DNA from: Flavipsychrobacter sp.
GTDB taxonomy: Bacteria > Bacteroidota > Bacteroidia > Chitinophagales > Chitinophagaceae
Length of the DNA stretch: 64,000 nt
Assembly (NCBI GenBank): GCA_016786565.1
Contig: JAEUVY010000080.1
Coordinates: 1 to 64,000 of the forward strand
Direction: 5' to 3'
This document shows positions 43,993 to 54,545 of this stretch, one piece after another. The notes under the pieces were generated by a model that was given only the letters and a program-made list of their open reading frames with translations, was not told the DNA's origin and searched no databases. The translations under genes and the position numbers were made by a program. Numbering within the stretch: the first letter of the stretch is position 1; every line of letters begins with the position of its first letter.

Positions 43993-44331
43993 ATGTCTAA
44001 AAAAAACATTGCAAGACCTGATGGTCTTGCCTATTCGACCAATAAAGATTTCTTCAACGATTTTCCGGCAGAAGAAGACGCGGCTACGTTGCCGCCCGCG
44101 CAGCAGAAGCTGCGAGTGAAACTGGATACCAAACAACGCGCCGGCAAGGTAGTGACGCTGGTAGACGGATTCGTGGGTAGTGCCGGCGACCTGGAAGCGC
44201 TGGGCAAACAACTGAAAACGAAGTGCGGCACCGGGGGCAGCGCCAAAGACGGTCTGATCCTGATACAGGGCGACTATAAAGAAAAGGTAACCGGCTGGTT
44301 GCGCGACTGGGGATATTCGCAAACAAAGTAA
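43993..44331 (+). CDS. SUI1/YciH-family translation initiation factor-like protein
   Basis: A 112-residue protein with a C-terminal SUI1 (eIF1-like) domain: LRVKLDTKQRAGKVVTLVDGFVGSAGDLEALGKQLKTKCGTGG and DGLILIQGDYKEKV, the basic loop and KCGTGG being diagnostic. Bacterial YciH proteins bind the small ribosomal subunit and affect initiation fidelity. Confidence 0.93.
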   Translation: MSKKNIARPDGLAYSTNKDFFNDFPAEEDAATLPPAQQKLRVKLDTKQRAGKVVTLVDGFVGSAGDLEALGKQLKTKCGTGGSAKDGLILIQGDYKEKVTGWLRDWGYSQTK

Positions 44332-44382
44332 GCCGATAAGGGTGTGTGGTCATGAAATATCTGGCCACCTGCAAATAATACA

Positions 44383-44413
44383 AATAGCCGACACCATATG
44401 GTATCGGCTATTC
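44383..44413. terminator. Bidirectional terminator between the SUI1 gene and rplT
   Basis: ATAGCCGACACCAT / ATGGTATCGGCTAT inverted repeat (one mismatch) between convergent genes, with T-rich and A-rich flanks. Confidence 0.75.
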
Positions 44414-44431
44414 TTATAATATCGATGAAGC

Positions 44432-44776
44432 TTATTTTACTTCAGCAACCAGCTTCTTGAACGATTCAGGCTCGTTCATAGCTAGGTCAGCCAGTACTTT
44501 ACGGTTCAGTTCGATGCCTTTTGCAGCGAGCTTACCGATGAACTGAGAGTAGCTCATACCTTCTTCGCGCACAGCAGCATTGATACGCACGATCCACAAA
44601 GAGCGGTAGTCGCGTTTTTTCAGTTTGCGGCCAACGTATTTGTAGCCAAGGCCTTTTTCAAGTACGTTTTTGGCGACGGTATAGACGTTTTTACGCTTGC
44701 CGTAGAAGCCTTTGGCTCCTTTCAGTATTTTCTTTCTTCTCGCGCGTGATGCAACAGCATTTACGGAACGTGGCAT
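44432..44776 (-). CDS. rplT: 50S ribosomal protein L20
   Basis: A 114-residue L20: [67 protein letters not shown]20 is needed for early large-subunit assembly. It follows rpmI by 94 bp; infC is not upstream, unlike the usual infC-rpmI-rplT order. Confidence 0.98.
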   Translation of the reverse strand: MPRSVNAVASRARRKKILKGAKGFYGKRKNVYTVAKNVLEKGLGYKYVGRKLKKRDYRSLWIVRINAAVREEGMSYSQFIGKLAAKGIELNRKVLADLAMNEPESFKKLVAEVK

Positions 44777-44870
44777 AACTTATAAATTTTGTTTCCTTTT
44801 TCCGGCCAGCCGGGCAAGGACGGTGTTTTTATTACTATATATTGTTTACTTCTTTAGCTGAGGGCAGGGC

Positions 44871-45068
44871 TTAAGCCATTACCAGCATTTTCTTCACCAG
44901 ACGTGCATTGGCTGGGTGTACCAGACCGTGAATGCGCAAGTGGCGCTTACGGCTCTTAGCCTTTTTTGTGAGCAGGTGGCTCTTGAAAGCCTTGTACCTG
45001 CGTATTTTGCCAGTACCGGTTACTCTGAACGTTTTCTTAGCACGTGAATGCGTCTTTATCTTTGGCAT
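44871..45068 (-). CDS. rpmI: 50S ribosomal protein L35
   Basis: A 65-residue L35: [20 protein letters not shown], then [21 protein letters not shown]. First gene of the rpmI-rplT unit with its own -7 element; infC is absent. Confidence 0.98.
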   Translation of the reverse strand: MPKIKTHSRAKKTFRVTGTGKIRRYKAFKSHLLTKKAKSRKRHLRIHGLVHPANARLVKKMLVMA

Positions 45069-45087
45069 GGTATTTTAAATTTGGACG

Positions 45088-45096
45088 GCAAAGGTA
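45088..45096 (-). promoter_or_regulatory. rpmI promoter -7 element
   Basis: Minus strand TACCTTTGC, about 20 bp upstream of the rpmI start. Confidence 0.65.
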
Positions 45097-45162
45097 AGGA
45101 AATTTTTTATTGAATGATAAATTACAGGAATTTTTATTTTTTGTAGCTCCTGTCCGGCTCAT

Positions 45163-45345
45163 TTAGGGCATAAAACTATCGTCCGCGCCGTCCTTTTTCG
45201 CGTCCGCAAAGAATTTATTGACCACTCCGCTGAACATAGGCGGCACTTTTCCACCCAGGAATTCCTTCATCGCCAGTATAGCCTTGTGTGCCTGCTCATC
45301 GGTCAGTCCGGCTTTGTCCTTTAATAATTGTACGAGTTCCTGCAT
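45163..45345 (-). CDS. Small hypothetical protein, 60 residues
   Basis: MQELVQLLKDKAGLTDEQAH ... FLGGKVPPMFSGVVNKFFAD: two amphipathic helices and an acidic end (KKDGADDSFMP). I recall similar short proteins in other Bacteroidota but cannot name a family. It starts 20 bp after clpX ends and is probably cotranscribed with it. Confidence 0.75.
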   Translation of the reverse strand: MQELVQLLKDKAGLTDEQAHKAILAMKEFLGGKVPPMFSGVVNKFFADAKKDGADDSFMP

Positions 45346-45365
45346 AAAATAAAATTTATCTCCGC

Positions 45366-46622
<1,257 letters not shown>

Positions 46623-46650
46623 TAGTGTATTGTATTAATAATTTGGGGTG

Positions 46651-46659
46651 GCAAAGGTA
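46651..46659 (-). promoter_or_regulatory. clpX promoter -7 element
   Basis: Minus strand TACCTTTGC, 29 bp upstream of the clpX start. Confidence 0.65.
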
Positions 46660-46792
46660 CGTAAAAGCGACATGTGACGTGCACACTTTCTGTGCGGCAG
46701 CAACATAGACAGCCATTTATACCCACCGCACGGCCCCACGAATTTTAACTTTTGTTATTTCTATTTACGTCATAATCCGCTCCCGATTTTAC

Positions 46793-46800
46793 TATATTTG
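46793..46800 (+). promoter_or_regulatory. gldF promoter -7 element
   Basis: TATATTTG, 26 bp upstream of the gldF start. Confidence 0.65.
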
Positions 46801-46825
46801 CCCACCCTAACGGGAACCGGTTACG

Positions 46826-47569
46826 ATGCGAAGTATTTTCATCAAGGAAATAAATTCTTTTTTCAGTTCCATAGTGGGCTATGTGGCACTTTTGGTGTTT
46901 CTGGTGGCCTGCAGTCTTTTTTTGTGGATCATCCCCAACTACAGCATGCTGGAATATGGCTACGCCTCCATGGAGCGATTTTTCGACATTGCCCCTTGGC
47001 TATTGCTATTGCTCGTACCTGCGGTGACCATGCGTTCCTTTGCCGATGAGTTCCGCACAGGCACCATAGAATGGCTGAGTACCAAGCCGGTATCTGACCT
47101 CGAGATCATACTGGGCAAATACCTGGCCACTGTGGCACTCATTTTCTTTGCCCTTTTGCCAACGCTCATTTACGTTTACACCATCAATAACCTCTCCTAC
47201 CCCGACATCAGTATTGACTGGGGTGCCATCATAGGCTCTTATGTGGGGCTGTTCTTTCTGGCGGCCACGTTTGCCGCCGTGGGTGTGTTCTGCTCGTCGC
47301 TCACGGCCAATCAGGTTGTGGGCTTTCTGGTGTCGTTGCTTGCGTGTTATGTACTGTACACCGGTTTCGAGCAACTGAGCAAGCTGCCCAAGTTTGCCGA
47401 GGGTATAGACTACTACCTGAGCATGGTGGGTATGGAATTTCATTACAACTCCATCAGCCGCGGCCTCATAGACTCGCGCGATGTGATCTATTTTATCTCT
47501 GTAATAGCATTTTTTATTTCTCTTACCCGTTTCTCACTCACATCGCGTACACGCGGTGCGGGCAGATAA
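46826..47569 (+). CDS. gldF: Gliding motility ABC transporter permease GldF
   Basis: A 247-residue membrane protein with six hydrophobic segments: IFIKEINSFFSSIVGYVALLVFL, ADEFRTGTIEWLSTKPVSDLEIILGKYLA, GIDYYLSMVGMEFHYNSISRGLIDSRDV. It matches GldF, the permease of the GldAFG ABC transporter. gldG follows by 12 bp; gldA is not adjacent. Confidence 0.95.
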   Translation: MRSIFIKEINSFFSSIVGYVALLVFLVACSLFLWIIPNYSMLEYGYASMERFFDIAPWLLLLLVPAVTMRSFADEFRTGTIEWLSTKPVSDLEIILGKYLATVALIFFALLPTLIYVYTINNLSYPDISIDWGAIIGSYVGLFFLAATFAAVGVFCSSLTANQVVGFLVSLLACYVLYTGFEQLSKLPKFAEGIDYYLSMVGMEFHYNSISRGLIDSRDVIYFISVIAFFISLTRFSLTSRTRGAGR

Positions 47570-47581
47570 GGGCATATTGTT

Positions 47582-49306
47582 ATGGCAACACAAGAACGTA
47601 AGAACCGTCAGCAGCAACAGGCCACCGTCCGCATAGTGATCATGGCGGCCATAGTGGTCTGTGTAAACGTTTTGGCGTCCTACTTCCATAAAGGCATCGA
47701 CCTCACACACGAAAAAAGGTTCACCCTTACCGAACCTACCAAAAAACTGCTGCGCAGTATGGAGGAAGTAGCGGTGATAGATGTGTACCTGAAGGGTCAG
47801 TTCCCCGCCGGGCTGCAACGCCTGCAGGAGGCTGTGCGCGAAAGGTTGCGCTCGTTCAAGGAAGTTGCCGGCAACCGCATCATCTTCCGTTTCATAGACC
47901 CGTTTGAGGGAAAGACCGAAAAAGAGAAAAAAGCCATTGCCCACGACCTGGAGACAAAGGGTATAAAGGTGATGGAGCTGGAAAACCGCGACGATGAGGA
48001 ATACTCTATGAAGCCGTTCTTCCCCTATGCGCTGGTACAGTACAATGGTCATGAGATGCCCATCTACCTGCTGGACGCACCACGTGGCGGCGGCTCACAG
48101 GAGCAGCTGAACTATGCCGAGGCGATGCTGGAATACCAGTTTGCCAACGCCATCAACCGGATGAGCAAGCCTACGCGCCCGTCTATTGCCTACCTTACCG
48201 GTCATGGCGAACCACTGGGTGTGAAAACCTACGACATGCTTGCCACCCTGCCGGGCATTTATGACCTTGACTCGCTGGACCTTACTCAAACAATAGACAT
48301 ATCTGTTGCTTACGATGCGGTCATCATCAACCAGCCGACCATGCCTTTCAGCGGGCCGGATAAGTTGAAAATAGATCAGTACATTATGCACGGCGGACAT
48401 GTTCTGTGGATAATGAACGCGCTCAACGCGTCGCTGGACAGCCTGGTGAACAGTCCTCAGTTCATAGCGCTGGAACACCAGACCGAACTGGACGACATCC
48501 TTTTTAAATATGGTGTGCGGGTCAACTTCGACCTGCTGGAAGATATGCAGTGCAATCCGCTGCCACGCGTACTGAACAATGGCCGCCCTACACTGCACGA
48601 CTGGGTTTACTTCCCACGCCTGAACCCTACATCCGACCATCCGATAGTGAAGAACATGGACCTGGTGATGGGTAGCTTCACAAATACTATCGATACTATC
48701 AAAACAACCGGCATCAACAAGACCATTCTGCTACATTCATCGAAATATAGCAGGGCGGCAAGATCGCCGGTGAGGGTGAGCCTGAGCATGATGAGCTACC
48801 CGCTCAAACATGAGATGTTCACCAAGCAGTATATGCCGGTAGCTGTATTGCTGGAAGGACAGTTCCATTCGCTTTACGAAAACAGGCTTGCTCCCGAATA
48901 CCTGCGCCTGCTGGATTCTCTGAAGCACCCTTTCAAACCTAAGTGTGACTCTACGAACAAAATGATCGTTACGTCGGTAGGCGAGATGTTCAGCAATGGT
49001 TATTCTACCAAAGACGGTGTATTGCCTATCGGCTACTACCAGTTCACCGGCGAATATTTCGCCAACAAGACATTCCTGCTCAACTGCCTTGAATACCTCA
49101 CAGACAACTCGGGCGTATTGGAAGCACGATCTAAAGACGTGAAGCTGCGCCTGCTGGACAAAGGTCGCGTGAAGCCTGAAAGAACGAAATGGCAGGTAGT
49201 GAATGTGGCCATACCTATTGCCGCGGTGCTGGTATTTGCGTCGTTCTACCTGTTCTTCAGGAAACGCAGGTACGAAGTGAAGAAAGACAGTAAAACCTTA
49301 TCGTAA
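47582..49306 (+). CDS. gldG: Gliding motility protein GldG
   Basis: A 574-residue protein with an N-terminal TM segment (IVIMAAIVVCVNVLASYF) and a C-terminal TM segment (VAIPIAAVLVFASFYLFFRK). The periplasmic part carries RFTLTEPTKKLLRSMEEVAVIDVYLKG, the ABC_transp_aux domain AYLTGHGEPLG and KIDQYIMHGGHVLWIMNAL. It is the GldG component that works with GldF and GldA. The next gene starts one base after its stop codon. Confidence 0.95.
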   Translation: MATQERKNRQQQQATVRIVIMAAIVVCVNVLASYFHKGIDLTHEKRFTLTEPTKKLLRSMEEVAVIDVYLKGQFPAGLQRLQEAVRERLRSFKEVAGNRIIFRFIDPFEGKTEKEKKAIAHDLETKGIKVMELENRDDEEYSMKPFFPYALVQYNGHEMPIYLLDAPRGGGSQEQLNYAEAMLEYQFANAINRMSKPTRPSIAYLTGHGEPLGVKTYDMLATLPGIYDLDSLDLTQTIDISVAYDAVIINQPTMPFSGPDKLKIDQYIMHGGHVLWIMNALNASLDSLVNSPQFIALEHQTELDDILFKYGVRVNFDLLEDMQCNPLPRVLNNGRPTLHDWVYFPRLNPTSDHPIVKNMDLVMGSFTNTIDTIKTTGINKTILLHSSKYSRAARSPVRVSLSMMSYPLKHEMFTKQYMPVAVLLEGQFHSLYENRLAPEYLRLLDSLKHPFKPKCDSTNKMIVTSVGEMFSNGYSTKDGVLPIGYYQFTGEYFANKTFLLNCLEYLTDNSGVLEARSKDVKLRLLDKGRVKPERTKWQVVNVAIPIAAVLVFASFYLFFRKRRYEVKKDSKTLS

Positions 49307-49307
49307 T

Positions 49308-50396
49308 ATGCGAAAGACGCTCATCTACATTGCCATACTTGCCATTTTGGGCGCAGGCATCTACTACATGCTGCCCGGCCGCAACGGAACGGAAACACCT
49401 TACGATCCTGCAGAAGCAGGCTTTACCATAAAGGACACGGCGTCTATAGGTAAGATCTTCCTGGCTGCCAGCGATGGTGAGAGTGTCTTGGTGGAACGCA
49501 CCGATACCGGTTGGATTGTGAATCATCAGTACAAAGTGTTGCAGAGCACACTAAACATGCTGATGACGACGTTCGTGAAACAGAACGCATTGTACCCGGT
49601 AACGAAAAGCGCTTATGCCAATGTCATAGAGACCATGTCCACACACGGCATAAAGGTGGAGGTGTATGACCGTGCCGGCAAAAAGATGAAGGTGTTCTAT
49701 GTGGGCGGTGCCGCGGTGAATAACACCGGAACCAACATGCTGATGGAAGGAGCCAAGACGCCGTATGTAGTGGAATCGGAAGGTTTTGTTGGTTACCTGA
49801 CACCACGCTATGCCACCCGACTGCGCGACTGGCGCGATAGGGCTGTCTTCCGTCTGCAGGCAGAAGAGATCAAGTCGATAAGCGTACAATACCCCGGCAA
49901 ACCTGATGAGTCTTTTGTGGTGAGCCGCAGCGATGACGGACAATTCTCGGTGACCTCTACACCCAAGATCATGAGTCTGCCCGAGGGGCTGAACAAACAC
50001 CGCGCAGAATCATACATGCACTTCTTTGGCAACATCAACTGCGAGGGTTATCTGAATGGCCTCTCTGACAACGACACTACTATAAAGACCGCTCCCAAAC
50101 ACTCGTCTATTGACGTTATGACGGTAAAGGGAGAAAAGAAACATGTGGATGTGTACTGGATGGCGGTGAACAAGCGTAGTAAGAACCAAAAGCATTCGGA
50201 CATTGACAGTACTACACAGCAATACGACTCAGACCGTATGTATGCGATCATCAACAACTACAAAGACACGGTGATGATACAGCAACTGACGTTTCACAAC
50301 CTTTTCCGCAAGGCCCACGAGTTCTACCGCAAAGACATAGTGCCGCAGAAAACCGCTGCACAGTCTGAAGGAAAGAGCGGACAACTGGGTCGCTAA
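49308..50396 (+). CDS. DUF4340-domain protein
   Basis: A 362-residue protein with an N-terminal TM/signal segment (LIYIAILAILGAGIYYMLPG) and a periplasmic DUF4340 region: GKIFLAASDGESVLVERTDTGWIVN, MKVFYVGGAAVNNTGTNMLMEGA and TRLRDWRDRAVFRLQAEEIKSISV. DUF4340 is commonly next to ABC_transp_aux proteins. Here it follows gldG by one base, so it probably belongs to the same complex or pathway (inference). Confidence 0.85.
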   Translation: MRKTLIYIAILAILGAGIYYMLPGRNGTETPYDPAEAGFTIKDTASIGKIFLAASDGESVLVERTDTGWIVNHQYKVLQSTLNMLMTTFVKQNALYPVTKSAYANVIETMSTHGIKVEVYDRAGKKMKVFYVGGAAVNNTGTNMLMEGAKTPYVVESEGFVGYLTPRYATRLRDWRDRAVFRLQAEEIKSISVQYPGKPDESFVVSRSDDGQFSVTSTPKIMSLPEGLNKHRAESYMHFFGNINCEGYLNGLSDNDTTIKTAPKHSSIDVMTVKGEKKHVDVYWMAVNKRSKNQKHSDIDSTTQQYDSDRMYAIINNYKDTVMIQQLTFHNLFRKAHEFYRKDIVPQKTAAQSEGKSGQLGR

Positions 50397-50411
50397 AAAA
50401 CTGTCGCACCC

Positions 50412-51062
50412 GTGGCAGACCTGAAAGAACATATAGAATGGATGCGCCAACGGCTGCAGGAACCGTTGCCCGGCCTCAGCGCGCAGGAACGTATGATGGG
50501 ACGAGTGGTGAGTATGCCCCCAAAAGTTCCTGACAATGCCCGCCCCAGCGCCGTGTTATGCCTGTTGTATCCTCATCTGGATGATCTGCACGTGCTTCTT
50601 ATGAAACGTAAGGAGGACAAGGGGGCACACAGCGCGCAGGTGAGTTTTCCGGGCGGCCGCTTTGAGCAATCTGACTTGGACCTGTCTACAACCGCATTGA
50701 GGGAAACCAATGAAGAAGTGGGCGTGGACCCTTTAGCAGTAGACCTTATAGGCGCGCTTACTCCGCTGTACATTCCGGTCAGCAACTTTCAGGTATTCCC
50801 CTATGTAGGCTATATGCCACAACGCCCCGCCTTCACCCCCAACCCCGATGAGGTATCGTACATCATAGAAACGCCGTTGGGCGATCTGCTGCACGATACC
50901 CGCAAGACCACCACAGACGTGTCCTCGCCTGCCATGCCGGGACTGATAAGAAATGTGAAGGCGTACCGTCTTGACGATGGCACCATTATATGGGGCGCCA
51001 CCGCCATGATCATCAGCGAGCTGGAAGCTGTGCTGAAAGAATCGGGTACCTTTTTCCTGTAA
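50412..51062 (+). CDS. CoA pyrophosphatase-type Nudix hydrolase
   Basis: A 216-residue Nudix protein: VLCLLYPHLDDLHVLLMKRKEDKGAHSAQVSFPGGRFE, then the Nudix box SDLDLSTTALRETNEEVGVD, in the CoAse subfamily arrangement (HSAQVSFPGG before the box). It probably hydrolyses CoA or similar pyrophosphates. Its start follows the DUF4340 gene by 15 bp. The stop is 3 bases from the stop of convergent purH. Confidence 0.88.
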   Translation: MADLKEHIEWMRQRLQEPLPGLSAQERMMGRVVSMPPKVPDNARPSAVLCLLYPHLDDLHVLLMKRKEDKGAHSAQVSFPGGRFEQSDLDLSTTALRETNEEVGVDPLAVDLIGALTPLYIPVSNFQVFPYVGYMPQRPAFTPNPDEVSYIIETPLGDLLHDTRKTTTDVSSPAMPGLIRNVKAYRLDDGTIIWGATAMIISELEAVLKESGTFFL

Positions 51063-51065
51063 TTA

Positions 51066-52580
51066 TTAATGCCTGAAGTGACGCAGACGGGTCATTACCA
51101 TGGCCATGCCGTTTGCCTTGCAGTAATTAACGCTGTCGGCATCGCGTACCGAACCGCCCGGCTGTATGACGGCCATTATGCCCGCTTCGTGCGCCATACG
51201 CACACAGTCATCAAACGGGAAGAACGCATCAGATGCAAGAACGGCACCGGCAGTTGCAAAGCCTGATTGTCTGGCCTTGTCAAGCGAATGCCTCAGCGCG
51301 TCTATGCGGCTGGTCTGTCCGCAACCCTTGCCTATCAGCTGGCGGTCCTTCACAATAGCGATCGCGTTAGACTTCAGGTGTTTGCACACAATGTTGGCAA
51401 ACAGGAGGTCTGCCTTCTCCGCATCAGTACACGGACGCGCGCCTTCTTCGGCCCACTCAGTGAAGTTCTGCGTGTCTGCAGCCTGCACCAATACACCGTT
51501 CAATATGCGCTTGTATTCTTTAACCGGTACAAACGACTTCTTCTGGCGCAACAATATGCGGTTCTTCTTGCTCTTCAGCACTGCCAGCGCGTCCTCATCA
51601 AATGCCGGCGCGATGAGCAACTCAAAGAACAGCTCATTGATCTTCGCAGCCACAGCAGCATTGACGGTCTGGTTGGTCACCAGCACACCACCAAACGCGC
51701 TCTCGGGGTCGCCGGCCAATGCCGCATCCCATGCATCGCTCACATTGCCGCGTACGGCTATGCCGCATACGTTGGTGTGTTTGATAATGGCAAACGCAGG
51801 CTCGGTGAATTCGGATATCACCTGACAAGCTGCATCTGTGTCAACGAGGTTGTTGTATGAAAGTTCTTTACCGTTCAGCTTCTCGAACAGTTCGTCCAGG
51901 TCTCCGTAGAAACCGGCCGCCTGGTGCGGATTCTCTCCGTACCTCAGCGACTGCTTGTTGCCGTAAGACAACTGGAAGTATTCGCCCTCAACAGCACGGT
52001 GGAAGTATGCTGCGATAGCCACATCGTAGTGTGCGCACTCCTCAAAAGCAGCGGCTGCAAACCTGCGCCTGTCTTCGAGTGTGGTGTTGCCGTTGCCGCT
52101 CTCCAGCATTGCCAGCAGATCGGCATATTTGCTGCGCGATGCAACGATCACTACGTCTTTATGATTTTTGCCGGCAGCGCGTATCAATGATACACCGCCT
52201 ATATCTATCTTCTCAATGATCGCTTTTTCCTCGGTTGTGTTTTTCACGGTCTCCTCAAAAGGATACAGGTCCACAATTACCAGGTCCAGCAGCGGTATTT
52301 CGTACTCGCGTGTCTGTGCCAGATCTTCGGCCATTTCCCTGCGGGCCAGAATGCCGCCAAATACTCTCGGATGCAATGTCTTCACCCTTCCTCCCAGAAT
52401 AGAAGGATAACCGGTCACCGACTCTACCGCAGTGCAGGGAATGCCCAGCCCTTCGATGAAGGTCTGCGTACCACCCGTTGAATAAATGGTTACTCCCTGC
52501 TCATGCAGCTTTTTTACCACCGGCTCCAAACCATCTTTGTAGAAAACCGAAATCAGCGCCGATTGTATTTTGCGATCCAT
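51066..52580 (-). CDS. purH: Bifunctional AICAR formyltransferase / IMP cyclohydrolase
   Basis: A 504-residue PurH. The N-terminal MGS-like cyclohydrolase domain starts MDRKIQSALISVFYKDGLEP, with VESVTGYPSILGGRVKTLHPRVFGGIL; the formyltransferase domain has LSYNNLVDTDAACQVISEFTEP, IVKDRQLIGKGCGQTSRIDA and DAFFPFDDCVRMA. The last two steps of purine synthesis. The longest frame starts at 52637, but a promoter element lies downstream of that ATG and the family N-terminus fits 52580. Confidence 0.96.
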   Translation of the reverse strand: MDRKIQSALISVFYKDGLEPVVKKLHEQGVTIYSTGGTQTFIEGLGIPCTAVESVTGYPSILGGRVKTLHPRVFGGILARREMAEDLAQTREYEIPLLDLVIVDLYPFEETVKNTTEEKAIIEKIDIGGVSLIRAAGKNHKDVVIVASRSKYADLLAMLESGNGNTTLEDRRRFAAAAFEECAHYDVAIAAYFHRAVEGEYFQLSYGNKQSLRYGENPHQAAGFYGDLDELFEKLNGKELSYNNLVDTDAACQVISEFTEPAFAIIKHTNVCGIAVRGNVSDAWDAALAGDPESAFGGVLVTNQTVNAAVAAKINELFFELLIAPAFDEDALAVLKSKKNRILLRQKKSFVPVKEYKRILNGVLVQAADTQNFTEWAEEGARPCTDAEKADLLFANIVCKHLKSNAIAIVKDRQLIGKGCGQTSRIDALRHSLDKARQSGFATAGAVLASDAFFPFDDCVRMAHEAGIMAVIQPGGSVRDADSVNYCKANGMAMVMTRLRHFRH

Positions 52581-52612
52581 TGTATGTATAGATTTAATAT
52601 TTAATTGAGTGC

Positions 52613-52621
52613 GCAAAGATA
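52613..52621 (-). promoter_or_regulatory. purH promoter
   Basis: Minus strand TATCTTTGC with TTG 20 bases upstream, 33 bp before the start at 52580; decides the start. Confidence 0.7.
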
Positions 52622-52770
52622 CCACCAATGCCCTCAAATCCCAACTGCGACCTTCAACCCAACCCTGAAATCACCGAAAAACGTCTTATCTTGCATGGTC
52701 AGGGTGCAAGGTGTTTGCTTATAAATATTTTCGCCCTATATTGTACCTCTATTTAAATAGTTACAGTTTT

Positions 52771-53250
52771 ATGAAGATCGTAAACAAGGCAGCATTGATA
52801 CCGTTATTGGTTGTCGGACTCGTTTCCTGCAAGAAAACAATCAACTGCGATAAGCCTGTTATAAAAAGGGTTTATTTCTACAGTTCAGTATCTTCTTTGC
52901 TTGTACCCGATACGACTGCTGAACTTGTAAAATATCAGAAAGGAAGTAAGTTCGGCAACGTGTCTGAGGTGATCCCATCCATTCGCCTCAGAAAAGATGC
53001 TTACAACAAATTCCTGGACCTCCCTAAGGACGGTTCTGAGAGTTACGATTACGACTGGAAGGTTACTTTGCGTCCGTCGAACAAGGTGTATTTCATAAGC
53101 GATATCAAGAGCCTTAACGAAACGTCGAAATCACATTACTGCACCAGCACAGTAAAATATACCGTGAACGATTCTGTTACTACTGTTCCAGGCAATCCAT
53201 ATTCACCTACTCCTTTGTTTGTGTCTGACATTCAGATCCAATACTGGTAG
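52771..53250 (+). CDS. Lipoprotein of unknown function, 159 residues
   Basis: The start at 52771 gives a lipoprotein signal MKIVNKAALIPLLVVGLVSC (C20) followed by KKTINC. The frame begins 60 bases earlier, but those codons do not look like a signal. The mature part (KPVIKRVYFYSSVSSLLVPD ... PLFVSDIQIQYW) has no recognised domain. Strong terminator downstream. Confidence 0.75.
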   Translation: MKIVNKAALIPLLVVGLVSCKKTINCDKPVIKRVYFYSSVSSLLVPDTTAELVKYQKGSKFGNVSEVIPSIRLRKDAYNKFLDLPKDGSESYDYDWKVTLRPSNKVYFISDIKSLNETSKSHYCTSTVKYTVNDSVTTVPGNPYSPTPLFVSDIQIQYW

Positions 53251-53277
53251 TAGTTATCCATCAGGCATTTATAGAAA

Positions 53278-53307
53278 CGGCTCCCGATCGGGAGCCGCTC
53301 TTTTTTT
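53278..53307 (+). terminator. Intrinsic terminator
   Basis: Perfect palindrome CGGCTCCCGA / TCGGGAGCCG followed by CTC and seven T residues. The plus-strand lipoprotein gene ends just upstream; the porin gene on the minus strand ends on the other side. Confidence 0.9.
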
Positions 53308-53321
53308 GCTGTAATACCGCA

Positions 53322-54545
53322 TCAAAAATAGCTGGAAAAGCCCGCCTGAAACCCCGCGGTGCGGGCAGGCGGATTGCCCAGCAGGTCGGTCTGCATGTTG
53401 TATCGGTAGTTGAGCCGGAAAACGGTCTGCGATCCGGGACGCCAGCTAATGGCGGGTACTATGCTAATAAATTCATCGGCAATGTTGCCTCCTGTTTGCG
53501 CAAATGTTCCTTTGTTCCAGTCCAGATACTCCAGCCTGCAGGCGATGTTCACTACAGACTTATCAAAGCCGAACAAAGGTCGCTTGTACACCGGCTGCAC
53601 AATATCTATAAAACCTCCCTGTTGCGCCGATCCGTATTGCTGTGAATAGGTGGCGGGCACATCTACCCGCACAAATGCCCACTCCGCAGTCAGTGCCGTC
53701 TGTGTCCGTGGTATAGTGGTGTTGGCGTCTATCGCATACACATGTACATATCGCTTCTGATCAATAGTGAATCCGTCTTCCTGAAACTTATTGTACACAC
53801 CGCCCATATATGACAAGCCCACTTCTCCTATCCTTCTATTGCGCACAGCAGTCTTGGCCGTGACCATGGGCACACCGTTGAAACTTTCTTCAAACCTGTT
53901 GGGATTCAGCTTGCTTGCCGGTAGTAGTGTCCTTCCGTCGGCATTGTTGATGATACGGTCATCAAAACCGTTGGTGAGGTAAGCCTCCCAAGCAAAAGCC
54001 CAGTCCTTTTTGTACTGTTTGCCGTACATACCAAAACCCACATTGCTCCAGGTAGCAGGCAGCATCTGTGTGGCCGAAGTGGGCCGGTCAATAAATTCCC
54101 ACCTGGGGCCGTCATGGTTCTGGTTGAAGGCGCCAATAGGGTTCATAACAATGCCTCCCCTCAGGTTCAGCAACGGATGAATCTCCATATCCAATGCTGC
54201 AAACTCTATGTTGATCTCTTTAGTACCATCTTCAAATTCGATCTCCGACAGAAACTTCAGCCTGTGTTCCAGCCCCGATGCAATAAACAATGTTGTTCTC
54301 CTCATCTGGAACTGATGCCCCTCCGTTACCCCGTCGGTACCCAGGTGCTGCCAGTTGGCTTCGAGGTAGCCACCCAGCGACACAGGCATCTTTGCCACCG
54401 ACAGGAACGGACGGTTATACACCGCGTCCATATTCATTAACATACCCGTGGTGTCCTGCTGCTTTCGCTTCAGCAGTGTCGGGTCTATCTGCGCACCGGC
54501 ATTCATGGCCAGCGAGCACAATGTCAGTATCAGTATCTTTCGCAT
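53322..54545 (-). CDS. OprO/P-type phosphate-selective porin-like outer-membrane protein
   Basis: A 407-residue protein with signal peptide (ending NAGAQ) and a beta-barrel resembling the phosphate-selective porin O/P family: GGYLEANWQHLG, FLSEIEFEDGTKEINIEFAALDMEIHPLLNLRGGIVMNPIGAFNQNHDGPRWEF and VFRLNYRYNMQ, ending in Phe (SSYF). Specificity unknown. Third gene of the operon whose promoter is at 56196-56226; adjacent to the Rieske gene. Confidence 0.85.
   Translation of the reverse strand: MRKILILTLCSLAMNAGAQIDPTLLKRKQQDTTGMLMNMDAVYNRPFLSVAKMPVSLGGYLEANWQHLGTDGVTEGHQFQMRRTTLFIASGLEHRLKFLSEIEFEDGTKEINIEFAALDMEIHPLLNLRGGIVMNPIGAFNQNHDGPRWEFIDRPTSATQMLPATWSNVGFGMYGKQYKKDWAFAWEAYLTNGFDDRIINNADGRTLLPASKLNPNRFEESFNGVPMVTAKTAVRNRRIGEVGLSYMGGVYNKFQEDGFTIDQKRYVHVYAIDANTTIPRTQTALTAEWAFVRVDVPATYSQQYGSAQQGGFIDIVQPVYKRPLFGFDKSVVNIACRLEYLDWNKGTFAQTGGNIADEFISIVPAISWRPGSQTVFRLNYRYNMQTDLLGNPPARTAGFQAGFSSYF

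Noticed and set aside
52581..52637. N-terminal extension of PurH
   Set aside because: Contains the promoter at 52613-52621 and does not match the family N-terminus.
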